NCBI RefSeq assembly: GCF_000423185.1
Contig: NZ_KE383987.1
Coordinates: forward strand, 1 to 64,000
Length of the DNA: 64,000 bases
From: Inquilinus limosus DSM 16000
GTDB lineage: Bacteria; Pseudomonadota; Alphaproteobacteria; DSM-16000; Inquilinaceae
Direction of reading: 5' to 3'
The position numbers were made by a program, and so were the translations under genes. This document shows, one piece after another, positions 35,108 through 43,834 of the stretch. The stretch's first letter is position 1; every line of letters begins with the position of its first letter. The notes under the pieces were generated by a model. The model was not told the origin of the DNA and did not search any database. It saw only the letters and a list, made by a program, of their open reading frames with translations.

Positions 35108-36263
35108 TGCCCATGAGCGGGCGGCGAAGATTCGGCGCCGCCTGTTCGAGTCCGCGGCGGCGGATCTGGATGCCGTGATCGGCCTGACGCCGGAATCGGT
35201 CACCTACCTGTCCGGCTACAGGAGCATGGCCCACGACACCGACCGCCATCACGCGATGGCCGCGGTGGCGACGCGGGAGCGGTGCCTTCTCGTCGCGCCC
35301 GCGGTGGATTTCGGCCCCGCCCTCGAGGTCATGCCCGACGCCGGCGACATCCGGACCTATGGCCGTTTCCGGTTCGACAGCGAGCCGGGCGCCCCCCGCC
35401 TGCCGAAGCCCTTCGGGAGCTTCGCCGCGGCCCTGGCCGACGGCCTGGCCTCGCTGGGCCGGATCGGGGTCGTCGGCCTCGACGAGGCACCCGGCGGAAG
35501 CGTCGCCGCGGCGGTGGCGGCCGCTTGTCCCGGCCTCCGGTTCGAATCCGCGCGCGGCCTGCTGCTGCGCGCCCGGTCGGTCAAGCTGCCGGAGGAGGTC
35601 GAGCTCCTCGCCCGTGCCACGGAGGTGGCGGAGCGGAGCCTCATGCGCGCCCTCGCGGCAGCGAAGGCCGGGATGACCGAATGGGAGCTCGCCGCCGCCA
35701 TCACCCACGGCATCGTCAGCGGGGGCGGGGTTCCCGGCTTCGTCGTCGTGACCTCGGGGGAGCGAAGCGCCCTCGCGGACGCCTATCCGTCCCACCGTCA
35801 CCTCCGGCCCGGGGATCTGGTCCGGCTCGATATCGGCTGCACGGTCGACGGATACTGGGCGGACATGGCGCGCACGGCCTTCGTCGGCACGCCCGACGCG
35901 CGGGTGCGCCGGACCTTCGCGGCGATCGACGCCGGGACGCGCTGCGCGGTCGAGCAGGTCAAGGCCGGAATGACCGCCGGAGACCTGTTCGACAGGGTGG
36001 TCGCCGAGGTCCGGCAACGCGGCCTGCCGGAGTTCGAACGGCATCACGTCGGACACGGGCTGGGGCTCGAATGCTTCGAGCATCCGGTGCTCAGCCCCCG
36101 CAGCGACGCGGTCCTCGAAAGGGGCATGGTCTTGTGCCTCGAGGCCCCGCTCTACACTCTGGGATGGGGCGGAATGATGGTCGAGGAGACGCTCGTCCTG
36201 GACGATGACCGTGTCCGGATGCTGACCCGCTCGACGACCGGGCTGATCCCGATCCCGGAATGA
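35094..36263 (+). CDS. M24 family Xaa-Pro peptidase-like protein
   Basis: A 389-aa creatinase/aminopeptidase-P-like protein. The N-terminal creatinase domain (1-150) precedes the pita-bread catalytic domain. All five dimetal ligands are present: Asp in VRLDIGC, Asp in WADMART, His in HHVGHGLGLE, Glu in CLEAPLY and Glu in MVEETLV. It starts at GTG 35094 inside the gntR end. M24 enzymes split X-Pro bonds or hydrolyse creatine-like compounds; it probably works with the M20 peptidase and transporter on one substrate. Confidence 0.88.
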   Translation: MFRPDAHERAAKIRRRLFESAAADLDAVIGLTPESVTYLSGYRSMAHDTDRHHAMAAVATRERCLLVAPAVDFGPALEVMPDAGDIRTYGRFRFDSEPGAPRLPKPFGSFAAALADGLASLGRIGVVGLDEAPGGSVAAAVAAACPGLRFESARGLLLRARSVKLPEEVELLARATEVAERSLMRALAAAKAGMTEWELAAAITHGIVSGGGVPGFVVVTSGERSALADAYPSHRHLRPGDLVRLDIGCTVDGYWADMARTAFVGTPDARVRRTFAAIDAGTRCAVEQVKAGMTAGDLFDRVVAEVRQRGLPEFERHHVGHGLGLECFEHPVLSPRSDAVLERGMVLCLEAPLYTLGWGGMMVEETLVLDDDRVRMLTRSTTGLIPIPE

Positions 36264-36312
36264 CGCCGTTCAGCGACACGGCCGCGTGATCCGCCCCTCC
36301 TGTGGGCCGGGT

Positions 36313-37335
36313 TCAGTTGAACAGGAGCGGCACCATCAGCCCGCCGTCCCGGAACAGGCGGTTCGGACCGCGATCGAGCTTGAGCGGGCTGCCCATGCCG
36401 ACATTGCGGTCGAAGATCTCGCCGTAATTTCCGAGCTGCTTGACGATGTTGTAGGCCCAGCGCTCGTCGAGGCCGAGCGCCTTGCCGTTGCCGGGGTCGA
36501 CGCCGAGGAAGCGGCGGATGTCCGGATTGTCGGAGGTCAGCATCTGGTCGACATTGGCCTGGGTGATGCCGAGATATTCGGCCATGATCAGGGCCTGGAA
36601 CGACCATTTGACGATGTCGAACCACTGGTCGTCGCCGTGGCGGACGGCGGGGGTCAACGCCTCCATCTTCTCGCTGGCCGGGAAGATGACGTAGTCGTCC
36701 GGGTTCTGCGCCTGGGTCGCCCGCACCGAAGCCAGCGCCGAGGCATCGGTGATCAGCGCGTCGCAGCGGCCGGAGAAGAAAGCCTGGCGCGTTGCCGAGA
36801 CGCTGTCGAACATCACCGGCTTGAGGTCGAGACCCTTGGTGCGGGAGACGTCGGCGACCGTGACCTCGGTGGTCGAGCCGGTCTGCACGCAGACCGTCGC
36901 CCCCGACAGGCCCGACGGATCCGTGACGCCGAGCTCCTTCGGCACCATGAAGCCGGGATATTCGTAGTAGTCGGGGAAGGTGAAGTTGACGCCGTTGGCG
37001 TCGCGCAAGAGCGTCCAGGTGGTGGTGCGTGGCAGGACGTCGACCTCGCCCGTCTGCAGCGCCGTCAGCCGCTGCTGGCCGGACAGGGGCACGAAGCGCG
37101 CCTTGTCCTTGTCGCCGAGCACGGCCACCGCCATGGCCCGGCAGATCTCGACATCGAGGCCGCGCCAGACGCCCTTGTCGTCCGGCGCGCCGAAGCCGAC
37201 CGTGCCCTGGCTGGCACCGCAGAGGACGTGGCCTCGCTGCCTGATGGCATCCACCGTCTGCTGCGCGAAGGCCGGAGAGCCGGCAACTGCTGTGGCGACG
37301 GCGATGAAAAATGCGGCGCTGCGAAAGGTCGACAT
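36313..37335 (-). CDS. aapJ: General L-amino acid ABC transporter substrate-binding protein (AapJ type)
   Basis: A 340-aa periplasmic protein. The signal peptide is MSTFRSAAFFIAVATAVAGS, cleaved after AFA. The AapJ/BztA-type signatures are VDAIRQRGHVLCGASQGTVGF, FTFPDYYEYPGFMV and NYGEIFDRNVGMGSPLKLDR. It is last in the minus operon, 36 bp after AapM, which is an unusual order because aapJ normally comes first. It binds a broad range of L-amino acids in rhizobial systems. Confidence 0.9.
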   Translation of the reverse strand: MSTFRSAAFFIAVATAVAGSPAFAQQTVDAIRQRGHVLCGASQGTVGFGAPDDKGVWRGLDVEICRAMAVAVLGDKDKARFVPLSGQQRLTALQTGEVDVLPRTTTWTLLRDANGVNFTFPDYYEYPGFMVPKELGVTDPSGLSGATVCVQTGSTTEVTVADVSRTKGLDLKPVMFDSVSATRQAFFSGRCDALITDASALASVRATQAQNPDDYVIFPASEKMEALTPAVRHGDDQWFDIVKWSFQALIMAEYLGITQANVDQMLTSDNPDIRRFLGVDPGNGKALGLDERWAYNIVKQLGNYGEIFDRNVGMGSPLKLDRGPNRLFRDGGLMVPLLFN

Positions 37336-37371
37336 GAAACCTCCTGTGCGTTCTTGTTTGGATTGACGGGA

Positions 37372-38481
37372 TCAGATCCGGACCGTCGAGCCGGCCATGC
37401 GGTGCTCCAGCCAGCGCGAATACCGCGAGATGCCGAAGCAGATGACGAAGTAGATCGCCGCGATGAACAGGTAGGTCTCGGCATAGGGCGCGGGCCAGAG
37501 CGGATCGGTCATGGCGGCGCGCCCGGCGCTGAGCAGATCGAACAGCCCCACCACCAGCACCAGGCTGGTGTTCTTGACCATCACGATCAGCGTGTTGGTC
37601 AGCGGCGGGATGACTTTGCGCAGGGCCTGCGGGATCACCACCTCGCGCATCGTCCGGAACCAGCCGAGCCCGAGGGCGCGGGCCGCCTCGTACTGGCCGT
37701 TCGGTATCGCCTGGAGGCCGCCGCGCACGACTTCGGCCAGATAGGCGGCGGAGAAGATCGTGAGCGCGATCAGCGCGCGGGCCAGCTTGTCCGGCGCGAG
37801 CCCCTCCGGCAGGAACAGGGGAACCAGGATCGAGGCGACGAAGAGCAGGCTCACCAGCGGCAGGCCGCGCACGATCTCGATCGCCGCGACGCAGACGGCC
37901 TTCGCGATCGGCAGCCTGCTGCGGCGGCCGACCGCTAGCGCGACGGCGAGCGGAAAGCCGAAGGCGATCGACATCGTCGCCAGCAGCAGCGTGACCGGCA
38001 ACCCGCCCCAGGCGGAGGTCGGCACCGGTGCCAGGCCGAACACGCCGCCCGCCATCAGCACGAGGCATGCGGCGAGCCCGGCGATCCAGCACGCGATCAG
38101 GCGACGCCCCCAGGCGCCCGGCGGCAGGCTTCCGAGAGCAAGGGCGAGGACGATGCCGACGACCAGCATCGGCCGCCACTGCTGATCCGGCGGATAGATT
38201 CCAAACAGGATGAAACGGTACTTCTCCCGCAGGAAGGCCCAGCAGGCCCCTTCTCCGGTGCAGGCCGACCCGTCGCCGCCGGACCACACGCCCTGCAGGA
38301 TCGCCCAGTCGACCAGCCGCGGCACCACGACCGACAGCAGGCCCAGCGTCCCGACCGTCACCGCGGCGCTGAGGAGATCCCCGAACAGGAGCTGCCGCAT
38401 GGAGCGGCGGGCCGGCTTCGGAGGTTCGACCGCCTCGGCTTCGACAGCGTCTCGAGGAAGGGAGTGCGCCGTCATGGTCAT
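37372..38481 (-). CDS. aapM: General L-amino acid ABC transporter permease (AapM type)
   Basis: A 369-aa permease with several N-terminal helices before the HisM-like core, as expected for AapM/BztC. The EAA loop is YEAARALGLGWFRTMREVVI and IVRGLPLVSLLFVASI matches the family. It starts at ATG 38481, overlapping the aapQ stop by one base (TGATG); ATG 38475 is an alternative. No aapP ATPase is found in the cluster. Confidence 0.9.
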   Translation of the reverse strand: MTMTAHSLPRDAVEAEAVEPPKPARRSMRQLLFGDLLSAAVTVGTLGLLSVVVPRLVDWAILQGVWSGGDGSACTGEGACWAFLREKYRFILFGIYPPDQQWRPMLVVGIVLALALGSLPPGAWGRRLIACWIAGLAACLVLMAGGVFGLAPVPTSAWGGLPVTLLLATMSIAFGFPLAVALAVGRRSRLPIAKAVCVAAIEIVRGLPLVSLLFVASILVPLFLPEGLAPDKLARALIALTIFSAAYLAEVVRGGLQAIPNGQYEAARALGLGWFRTMREVVIPQALRKVIPPLTNTLIVMVKNTSLVLVVGLFDLLSAGRAAMTDPLWPAPYAETYLFIAAIYFVICFGISRYSRWLEHRMAGSTVRI

Positions 38482-39632
38482 CAGGACACCAGCGTGACGC
38501 GGCGGTTGAACCAGTTGATCAGGGCCGAGATCGACAGGCTGATGGTCAGGTAGACCGTCATCAGGATCAGGACCCCTTCGATGGCCTGGCCGGTCTGGTT
38601 GATCGTCGTCGCCGCGACCGAGGCGAAGTCGGGATAGCCGACCGCCAGGGCCAGCGTGATGTTCTTGATGATCGTCAGATACTGGCTGCCCATCGGCGGC
38701 ACGATGATCCTGAGCGCCTGGGGAAAGACGATCAGGGCCAGGATCCGCCTCTCGGACAGGCCGAGCGAACGGCCGGCCTCCCATTGCCCCCGGCCGACCG
38801 CGTCGATGCCGCCGCGCACGATCTCGCCGATGAAGCTGGCCGAATAGAGCGTCAGGCCGACGAGGAGGGAGACGAATTCGGGGGTCAGCGACAGGCCGCC
38901 GGTGAAGTTGAAGCCGCGCAGCCGCGGCAGGTCGAGGGAAAGCCGGCCGCCGCCGAGGCCACACACGACGGCGACCAGAAGCCCGCCCGCCAGGAGCCAT
39001 GCCGAGCGCCGGAGGGCGAGCCCGCCCCGACCGATCGCCTGCCCCAACCGCGGACCGAGCGCGATGCCCAGCGCCGCCATCAGCACCGCCGCCCAAAACC
39101 AGGAACCGATATCGCCGAGCCCGAGCCGGGGAAGAGCGAGGCCCCGCACCGACAGGAAGACACCGGGCAGCGGCTGGAGCGCCTGCCGCACGGCCGGCAG
39201 CCCGGTGGTCACGAGCGCGTACCAGAACAGCAGTTGCACCACCAGCGGCGTGTTGCGATGGACCTCGACGAAGACCGTCGCGATGCCGCTGAGGGACGGG
39301 TGGCGCGAGCGGCGCGCAAGGCCGATCAGTGTGCCGAGCACCGTCGCCAGCAAGGTCACCAGGACCGCAATCTGGACGGTGTTGACCAGGCCGACGACAT
39401 AGGCCCAGCCGTAGCTGTCGGCCGGCGAATAGTCGACGACGTGCTCCGCGATCGGAAAGCGCGCGGACTGCCCGAGGAAGCCGAAGCCCATCGTGATGCC
39501 GCGGCTCGCCAGGTTGGCGCCGGCATTCAGGGCGAACCAGGCGAGGCACCCGGCGATCCCGGCCAGGAGGGCGAATTGCAGTGTCCAGGCCCGGACCCGG
39601 CCGTCATACCAGAGGGTGTGAAGCTTGCGCAT
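38481..39632 (-). CDS. aapQ: General L-amino acid ABC transporter permease (AapQ type)
   Basis: A 383-aa permease with family features VHRNTPLVVQLLFWYALV and the EAA loop WEAGRSLGLSERRILALIVF. The large extra-membrane insertion between helices is normal for AapQ/BztB. It starts at ATG 39632, 47 bp after the cystathionine-lyase-like gene, and is followed directly by aapM. Confidence 0.9.
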   Translation of the reverse strand: MRKLHTLWYDGRVRAWTLQFALLAGIAGCLAWFALNAGANLASRGITMGFGFLGQSARFPIAEHVVDYSPADSYGWAYVVGLVNTVQIAVLVTLLATVLGTLIGLARRSRHPSLSGIATVFVEVHRNTPLVVQLLFWYALVTTGLPAVRQALQPLPGVFLSVRGLALPRLGLGDIGSWFWAAVLMAALGIALGPRLGQAIGRGGLALRRSAWLLAGGLLVAVVCGLGGGRLSLDLPRLRGFNFTGGLSLTPEFVSLLVGLTLYSASFIGEIVRGGIDAVGRGQWEAGRSLGLSERRILALIVFPQALRIIVPPMGSQYLTIIKNITLALAVGYPDFASVAATTINQTGQAIEGVLILMTVYLTISLSISALINWFNRRVTLVS

Positions 39633-39679
39633 GGTCGAACTCCGACACAGCCGGGCCGGTCACGTGAAGACAAGCTGGC

Positions 39680-40864
39680 TCAGGCCACGTTCGGCACGGC
39701 CTCCGGCTCGAGCCGCTTCAGGATCTGATCCAGATCGGCCCAGAGATCGTCGATACCTTCGAGGCCGATGCTGATCCGCAGGATCGGACCCGGAGCGGTC
39801 CAAGGCACCGCCGTGCGCTCGGCCGTCACGGACATCGGCGCGATCAGGCTGCGCGTCCCGCCCCAGGAGGCGCCGATCGCAAACACCCCGAGATCCGCCA
39901 GCGCCGCCGTGAGCCGCGGTTCCGTCTCGGGCTTCAGCACGACGCTGAAGACGCCGCTGGCGCCCCTGAAATCGCGCTTCCACAGCGCGTGCCCGGGACA
40001 GGCCGGCAGTGCCGGGTGCAGCACCCTGTCGACGAGCGGCGACCGCGACAGGCGCTGCGCGAAGTCCAGGGCGACGCGCCCGACATGGGCGAGCCTCACG
40101 CCCATCGTCTCGAGGCCGCGCAGCGCCAGGGCGGCCTCGTCCGGCGAGACGCCGATGCCGAGCATCCGCAGCGTGTCCTTGAGCCGGCGATGCAGCGCCA
40201 GATCCGCAACGGTGACGGACCCGAGCAGCAGGTCCGAATGCCCGCCGACATATTTCGTCAGCGCCTCCATCGCGAAATCGGCGCCGAAGGACAGCGGCTT
40301 GAACAGCAGCGGCGACGCCCAGGTGTTGTCGCAGCCGACCAGGGCGCCCTTCGCCTTCGCGGCCGCGACGATGGCCGGCAGATCCTGCACCTCCATCGTG
40401 CCGGATCCGGGGGATTCCACCCAGACGAGCTTCGTCCGCTCGTCGATCAGCCCGGCGATGCCCGCGCCGATCATCGGGTCATAGGCGTCGAAACGGATGC
40501 CGCGCGGAGCCAAATAGCTGGCGCAGAAGCCGCGGACCGGGCCGTAGACGGTGTCGGGGATCAGGACATGGTCGCCCGGCGTCAGGAGCGTCAGCATCAC
40601 GACCGCGATGGCCGCCTGGCCGGAGGGGGCGAGGATGGTGCGGCCCCCGCCATGGAGCGCGGTCAGTTGCGCTTCCAGGGTGCGGGTGGTCGGCGTGCCG
40701 TGCAGGCCGTAGGTGTAGCCGTCGGGCCCGCGATGCTTGCGCCGGGCGAAGGATTCCGCGTCCTCGTACACGATCGTCGAGGCGCGGTAGGTCGGCACCG
40801 CGAGGCTGGCGAAGCCCTCATGCGAAACGGCGGGATGGTGGACGCAGCGGGACAGGTCGTGCAT
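39680..40864 (-). CDS. Cystathionine beta-lyase-like PLP enzyme (Cys/Met metabolism family)
   Basis: A 394-aa trans-sulfuration family enzyme. Visible are SGQAAIAVVML (phosphate loop), WVESPGSGTMEVQD, GCDNTWASPLLFKPL and the Schiff-base Lys region ALTKYVGGHSDLLLGSV. These fit cystathionine beta-lyase (MetC) of the alphaproteobacterial type. As first gene of an operon with an Aap-type transporter it may degrade imported cystine- or cystathionine-like amino acids rather than make methionine. It starts at ATG 40864; the frame is open further but runs into the divergent promoter. Confidence 0.87.
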   Translation of the reverse strand: MHDLSRCVHHPAVSHEGFASLAVPTYRASTIVYEDAESFARRKHRGPDGYTYGLHGTPTTRTLEAQLTALHGGGRTILAPSGQAAIAVVMLTLLTPGDHVLIPDTVYGPVRGFCASYLAPRGIRFDAYDPMIGAGIAGLIDERTKLVWVESPGSGTMEVQDLPAIVAAAKAKGALVGCDNTWASPLLFKPLSFGADFAMEALTKYVGGHSDLLLGSVTVADLALHRRLKDTLRMLGIGVSPDEAALALRGLETMGVRLAHVGRVALDFAQRLSRSPLVDRVLHPALPACPGHALWKRDFRGASGVFSVVLKPETEPRLTAALADLGVFAIGASWGGTRSLIAPMSVTAERTAVPWTAPGPILRISIGLEGIDDLWADLDQILKRLEPEAVPNVA

Positions 40865-40938
40865 GGGCCTTCGCCTCGGTTGATCGGGCGAATGGTATGG
40901 ACGACTGTGATAAAAACCACTGACCTGCGGTGAACGCT

Positions 40939-40957
40939 CTATGAGCAAACCTTATAG
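40939..40957 (+). promoter_or_regulatory. LysR-box candidate (CTAT-N11-ATAG)
   Basis: CTAT and ATAG arms around eleven bases give a T-N11-A motif, in the 102-bp region between the metC-like operon (minus) and the lysR gene (plus), ten bases before the LysR start. The position fits autoregulation and divergent activation by that protein. Confidence 0.6.
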
Positions 40958-40966
40958 TCTGCCCGG

Positions 40967-41845
40967 ATGAACCATCGGCAGTTGGAGACCTTCCGCGCCG
41001 TCATGCTGGCGGGATCGGCGTCGCGCGCGGCGGAGCGGCTGGACGTGACCCAGCCCGCGGTCAGCCGGTCGATCGCGGAGCTGGAGCGGTCGATCGGCTT
41101 CCTGCTGTTCGAGCGCGTGCGGGGCCGCCTGGTGCCGACCACCGAGGCCAAGCTGCTGATGCAGGAGGTGGACCGCAGCTTCGTCGGGCTGGACCGGCTG
41201 CGTGCCGAGGCCGCCCGCATCCGCGATTTCGGGTCGGGCAGCATCCGCATCGCCAGCCTGGCGGCGCTGGGATCGACGCTGGTGCCGCGCGCGATCCGGC
41301 GGTTCCAGGATCGGCATCCGGGCATCGCGCTGACCCTGCAGATCCACTCCACCGCCGCCGTCCGCGACATGGTCGCCAACGGTGTCTTCGATCTCGGCCT
41401 GGTCGCCGACGAGGCCGACCTGTCGGGCATGGAGCACCGCCCCTTCGCCACCATCCGGGCGCAATGCGTCATGCCGCGGGGCCATCGCCTCTGCGACCGC
41501 CCGGCGATCGAGCCGATGGACCTGGACGGGGAGCGGTTCGTCGCCCTGGCTCCGGAGGATCGGGCCCGCCAGCGCCTCGAAGCCGTCCTGACGAAGGCGG
41601 GGGCGAAGCCGCGGATCGTGGTCGAGACCCCCGGCTCCGCCACCATCTGCGCCCTGGCGCTCGAAGGGGTCGGGATCGGGATCACCAACCCGGCCGCGGC
41701 GGACGGCTTCACCAACCGCGGGCTGGTGTTCCGGCCGTTCGAGCCGGCGGTCCATTTCAGGAGCTTTCTGCTGTTTCGGCCCGACGCCCAGAAATCCCGG
41801 CTGGTGAAGCAGTTCGCGGCGGAGCTGATGAACGCCCGCCCGTAG
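40967..41845 (+). CDS. LysR family transcriptional regulator
   Basis: A 292-aa regulator. The winged helix is residues 1-62 (LETFRAVMLAGSASRAAERL, TQPAVSRSIAELERSIGF), followed by a two-lobed effector domain (about 90-290). It starts at ATG 40967. It is divergent from the cystathionine-lyase/aap operon with a T-N11-A box between them, so it is the likely activator of that operon. It converges with the rhamnose operon 84 bp downstream. Confidence 0.88.
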   Translation: MNHRQLETFRAVMLAGSASRAAERLDVTQPAVSRSIAELERSIGFLLFERVRGRLVPTTEAKLLMQEVDRSFVGLDRLRAEAARIRDFGSGSIRIASLAALGSTLVPRAIRRFQDRHPGIALTLQIHSTAAVRDMVANGVFDLGLVADEADLSGMEHRPFATIRAQCVMPRGHRLCDRPAIEPMDLDGERFVALAPEDRARQRLEAVLTKAGAKPRIVVETPGSATICALALEGVGIGITNPAAADGFTNRGLVFRPFEPAVHFRSFLLFRPDAQKSRLVKQFAAELMNARP

Positions 41846-41929
41846 TGCGCCCGCTGGCCGCCGCCACTTACGCTCAGCCGGCCTTATTCTCTCTTGCTGG
41901 CATTGGAGCCTCCGCGGCCCGGGCAAATC

Positions 41930-42244
41930 TCAATCCATGTGCCACTGCAGCGGGAGCAGGAAGGGGAAGCCGGTGCGGCTGTCGATCTCGACCTTCATGA
42001 TCGGCGCCATGTACTCCCCCCAGCGCCTGTTGACCGGGTCGTCGCGCAGCGCCGCGACGGTGCGGTCGAGGTCGTCGGTCTCGAAATGGCCGAACAGGGT
42101 CAGGCCGTATTTGAAGATCGAGTAGTTGCGGATCCCGGCCGCCTTCAGCGCCGCCACCATCTCCGGCCAGATCTCGTCGTGGCGGCGCTTGTACTCCTCC
42201 TCATAGCCGGGGCGGATTTCGAGGATCCAGGCGTGCTGCGTCAT
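41930..42244 (-). CDS. rhaM: L-rhamnose mutarotase
   Basis: A 104-aa dimeric alpha+beta-barrel enzyme interconverting rhamnopyranose anomers. Family features include the His of RRHDEIWPEMVAALKAAG, NYSIFKYGLTLFGHFE and the ending PLQWHMD. It starts at ATG 42244, overlapping the end of the acetoacetate-decarboxylase-like gene by 44 bp. It is the last gene of the long minus operon and the clearest pointer to L-rhamnose or a related 6-deoxy sugar as substrate. Confidence 0.87.
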   Translation of the reverse strand: MTQHAWILEIRPGYEEEYKRRHDEIWPEMVAALKAAGIRNYSIFKYGLTLFGHFETDDLDRTVAALRDDPVNRRWGEYMAPIMKVEIDSRTGFPFLLPLQWHMD

Positions 42245-43022
42245 CGCGGTCTCCGTCGTCAGCGGCGAGGTAGTCGTGCAGGATGCGGCCCGGCGCCAGG
42301 GTGAAGTCGGCGCGCCAGTAGAAGCCGTCGAGCATCTCCCTGACCGGCAGCCGGTAGACCGGCGCCTGGATGTTGGGCCTGAGCTCGACCGTGCAGGGTC
42401 CGGTCCAGCATTCATGCACCGCCACCTCGGCCAGGCGGCGGGCGGTGAGCTGGCGGATGGCCGGCCGGCCGTCGATATGGTCGATCGCCTTCAGGTTGAT
42501 GTTGGTGGCGAAATCGAAATGCGCGGCCAGGCTCTCGATCCGGTCGCGCCGCTGCTTGTAGGCCAGGGTGCCGGTGATCACGTCGATGCCGTTGCGGGCG
42601 ACCGTGCCGACCCAGGCGTCGCCGCGCGCTTCCAGCACAGGCGTGCCGAACTTCTTCGGCTGGCCGTGCACCTCGCGGCCATGCGAGACACCGATGTCGG
42701 AGGACAGGAACAGATAGGGCGAGTAGGACCCGGCCTCTCCCGTCCCGGGCAGCCGGCAGCCGACCATGATGTTGGACTCGCCATAGGGGCCGAGCCAGTC
42801 AGTGTCGTTCATCCTGTAGATATGCGCCAGGACCACATCGCTGGTCGGCTCCAGCGGCGGCGGCAGCAGCCGCTCGACCGCGTCGGCGTCGGTGCGCCAG
42901 GCCAGTGTCAGCACCTCGACGTCGCGGAAGCTGAACGGGAAGGGCGGCACCATCGGCGCGTCCCAGGGGGTCGAGAAGCCGCTCCTCAGGATCTCCTCGA
43001 CCGTCAGCCGGCGCCCGGTCAT
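42201..43022 (-). CDS. Acetoacetate decarboxylase family protein
   Basis: A 273-aa protein of the ADC superfamily. The Schiff-base Lys pair is in GQPKKFGTPVL and the barrel strands follow (MVGCRLPGTGEAGSYSPYLF). True acetoacetate decarboxylases form an imine with a beta-keto acid; some superfamily members are aldolase-dehydratases. Inside a rhamnose locus it could act on a keto-deoxy sugar acid. It starts at ATG 43022, overlapping the isomerase stop as ATGA, and overlaps rhaM by 44 bp. Confidence 0.83.
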   Translation of the reverse strand: MTGRRLTVEEILRSGFSTPWDAPMVPPFPFSFRDVEVLTLAWRTDADAVERLLPPPLEPTSDVVLAHIYRMNDTDWLGPYGESNIMVGCRLPGTGEAGSYSPYLFLSSDIGVSHGREVHGQPKKFGTPVLEARGDAWVGTVARNGIDVITGTLAYKQRRDRIESLAAHFDFATNINLKAIDHIDGRPAIRQLTARRLAEVAVHECWTGPCTVELRPNIQAPVYRLPVREMLDGFYWRADFTLAPGRILHDYLAADDGDRDDAARLDPRNPPRL

Positions 43023-43831
43023 GCCAGCCAGCCTCGCACCTGGTCACGCAGACGGATCGTCTCCGTCAGCACGTCGTCATAGAGCGTCGCCATGTAGTCC
43101 TGGTGCACATATTCGAGCGCGAGGTGCCCCTGGAACCCGGCGTCGCGCAGGGTGGCCAGCTGAGCCTCGATGTTGATCGTGCCCTCATGCCCCTTGGCCT
43201 GCAGCGCCCCCGGCCGGGCCTGGCGCAGATGGACATGTGCGGCGTGGCGGGCCAGCGGATCGATCTCCTCCTGCCGATATCCGAGGCAGACGAAATGGGC
43301 GTAGTCGAGGGTCAGCCGCAGCCCCTCGACCCGGCCCAGCAGCTCCTCGACCAGCGTCGGGGATTCGAGGAAGGAGTGGACATGCGGCTCGATCGTCGGC
43401 GTCACGCCGGCCTCGCGCGCTATCGGCACCAGCGCGTTGAGCGAGCGGGCCGATTCCTCCAGCGCCTGCGCCCTCCCCTGCCCCGGATTGCACACGCCGG
43501 GCAGGATGAAGACGGTGTCGATCCCCGCGCGGGCGCAGAACTGCACGGCCTTTCGGAAATCCGCGACGTTGCGGTCACGGTGGCGCGGATCGGCCAGGTT
43601 GCGGTCGGACAGGCTGTCGCCGAACAGGTGGTAGAGGCTGGGCACGTGGACGCCGAGCGCCCGCACCGTCTCCGCCATGCCGTCGGGATCGGCCAGCAGC
43701 GCCGCCTTGTCGAGGGCGGGGCCGTAGAAATAGCCGAGGTCGAGCGCGCCGATGCCGAGCGCCCGGGCTATCCCGGCGGCCTCCTGCAGCGAGCAGGCGC
43801 GCAGGGACCAGGAGGTGAGTGAAAGCTGCAT
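43019..43831 (-). CDS. Sugar phosphate isomerase/epimerase family (TIM barrel)
   Basis: A 270-aa xylose-isomerase-like TIM barrel. Metal-binding residues are seen in PTIEPHVHSF (Glu), LTLDYAHFV (Asp, His), AHVHLRQA (His) and GHLALEYVHQDY (Glu). Family members isomerise or epimerise ketoses, or act as dehydratases on keto-inositols. It lies 3 bp after the Gfo/Idh/MocA gene, a common pairing. It starts at ATG 43831. Confidence 0.85.
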   Translation of the reverse strand: MQLSLTSWSLRACSLQEAAGIARALGIGALDLGYFYGPALDKAALLADPDGMAETVRALGVHVPSLYHLFGDSLSDRNLADPRHRDRNVADFRKAVQFCARAGIDTVFILPGVCNPGQGRAQALEESARSLNALVPIAREAGVTPTIEPHVHSFLESPTLVEELLGRVEGLRLTLDYAHFVCLGYRQEEIDPLARHAAHVHLRQARPGALQAKGHEGTINIEAQLATLRDAGFQGHLALEYVHQDYMATLYDDVLTETIRLRDQVRGWLA

Positions 43832-43834
43832 GGG

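Noticed and set aside
38482..39549. Upstream extension of the AapM frame over AapQ
   Set aside because: It overlaps a complete permease in another frame; ATG 38481 in a TGATG overlap fits.
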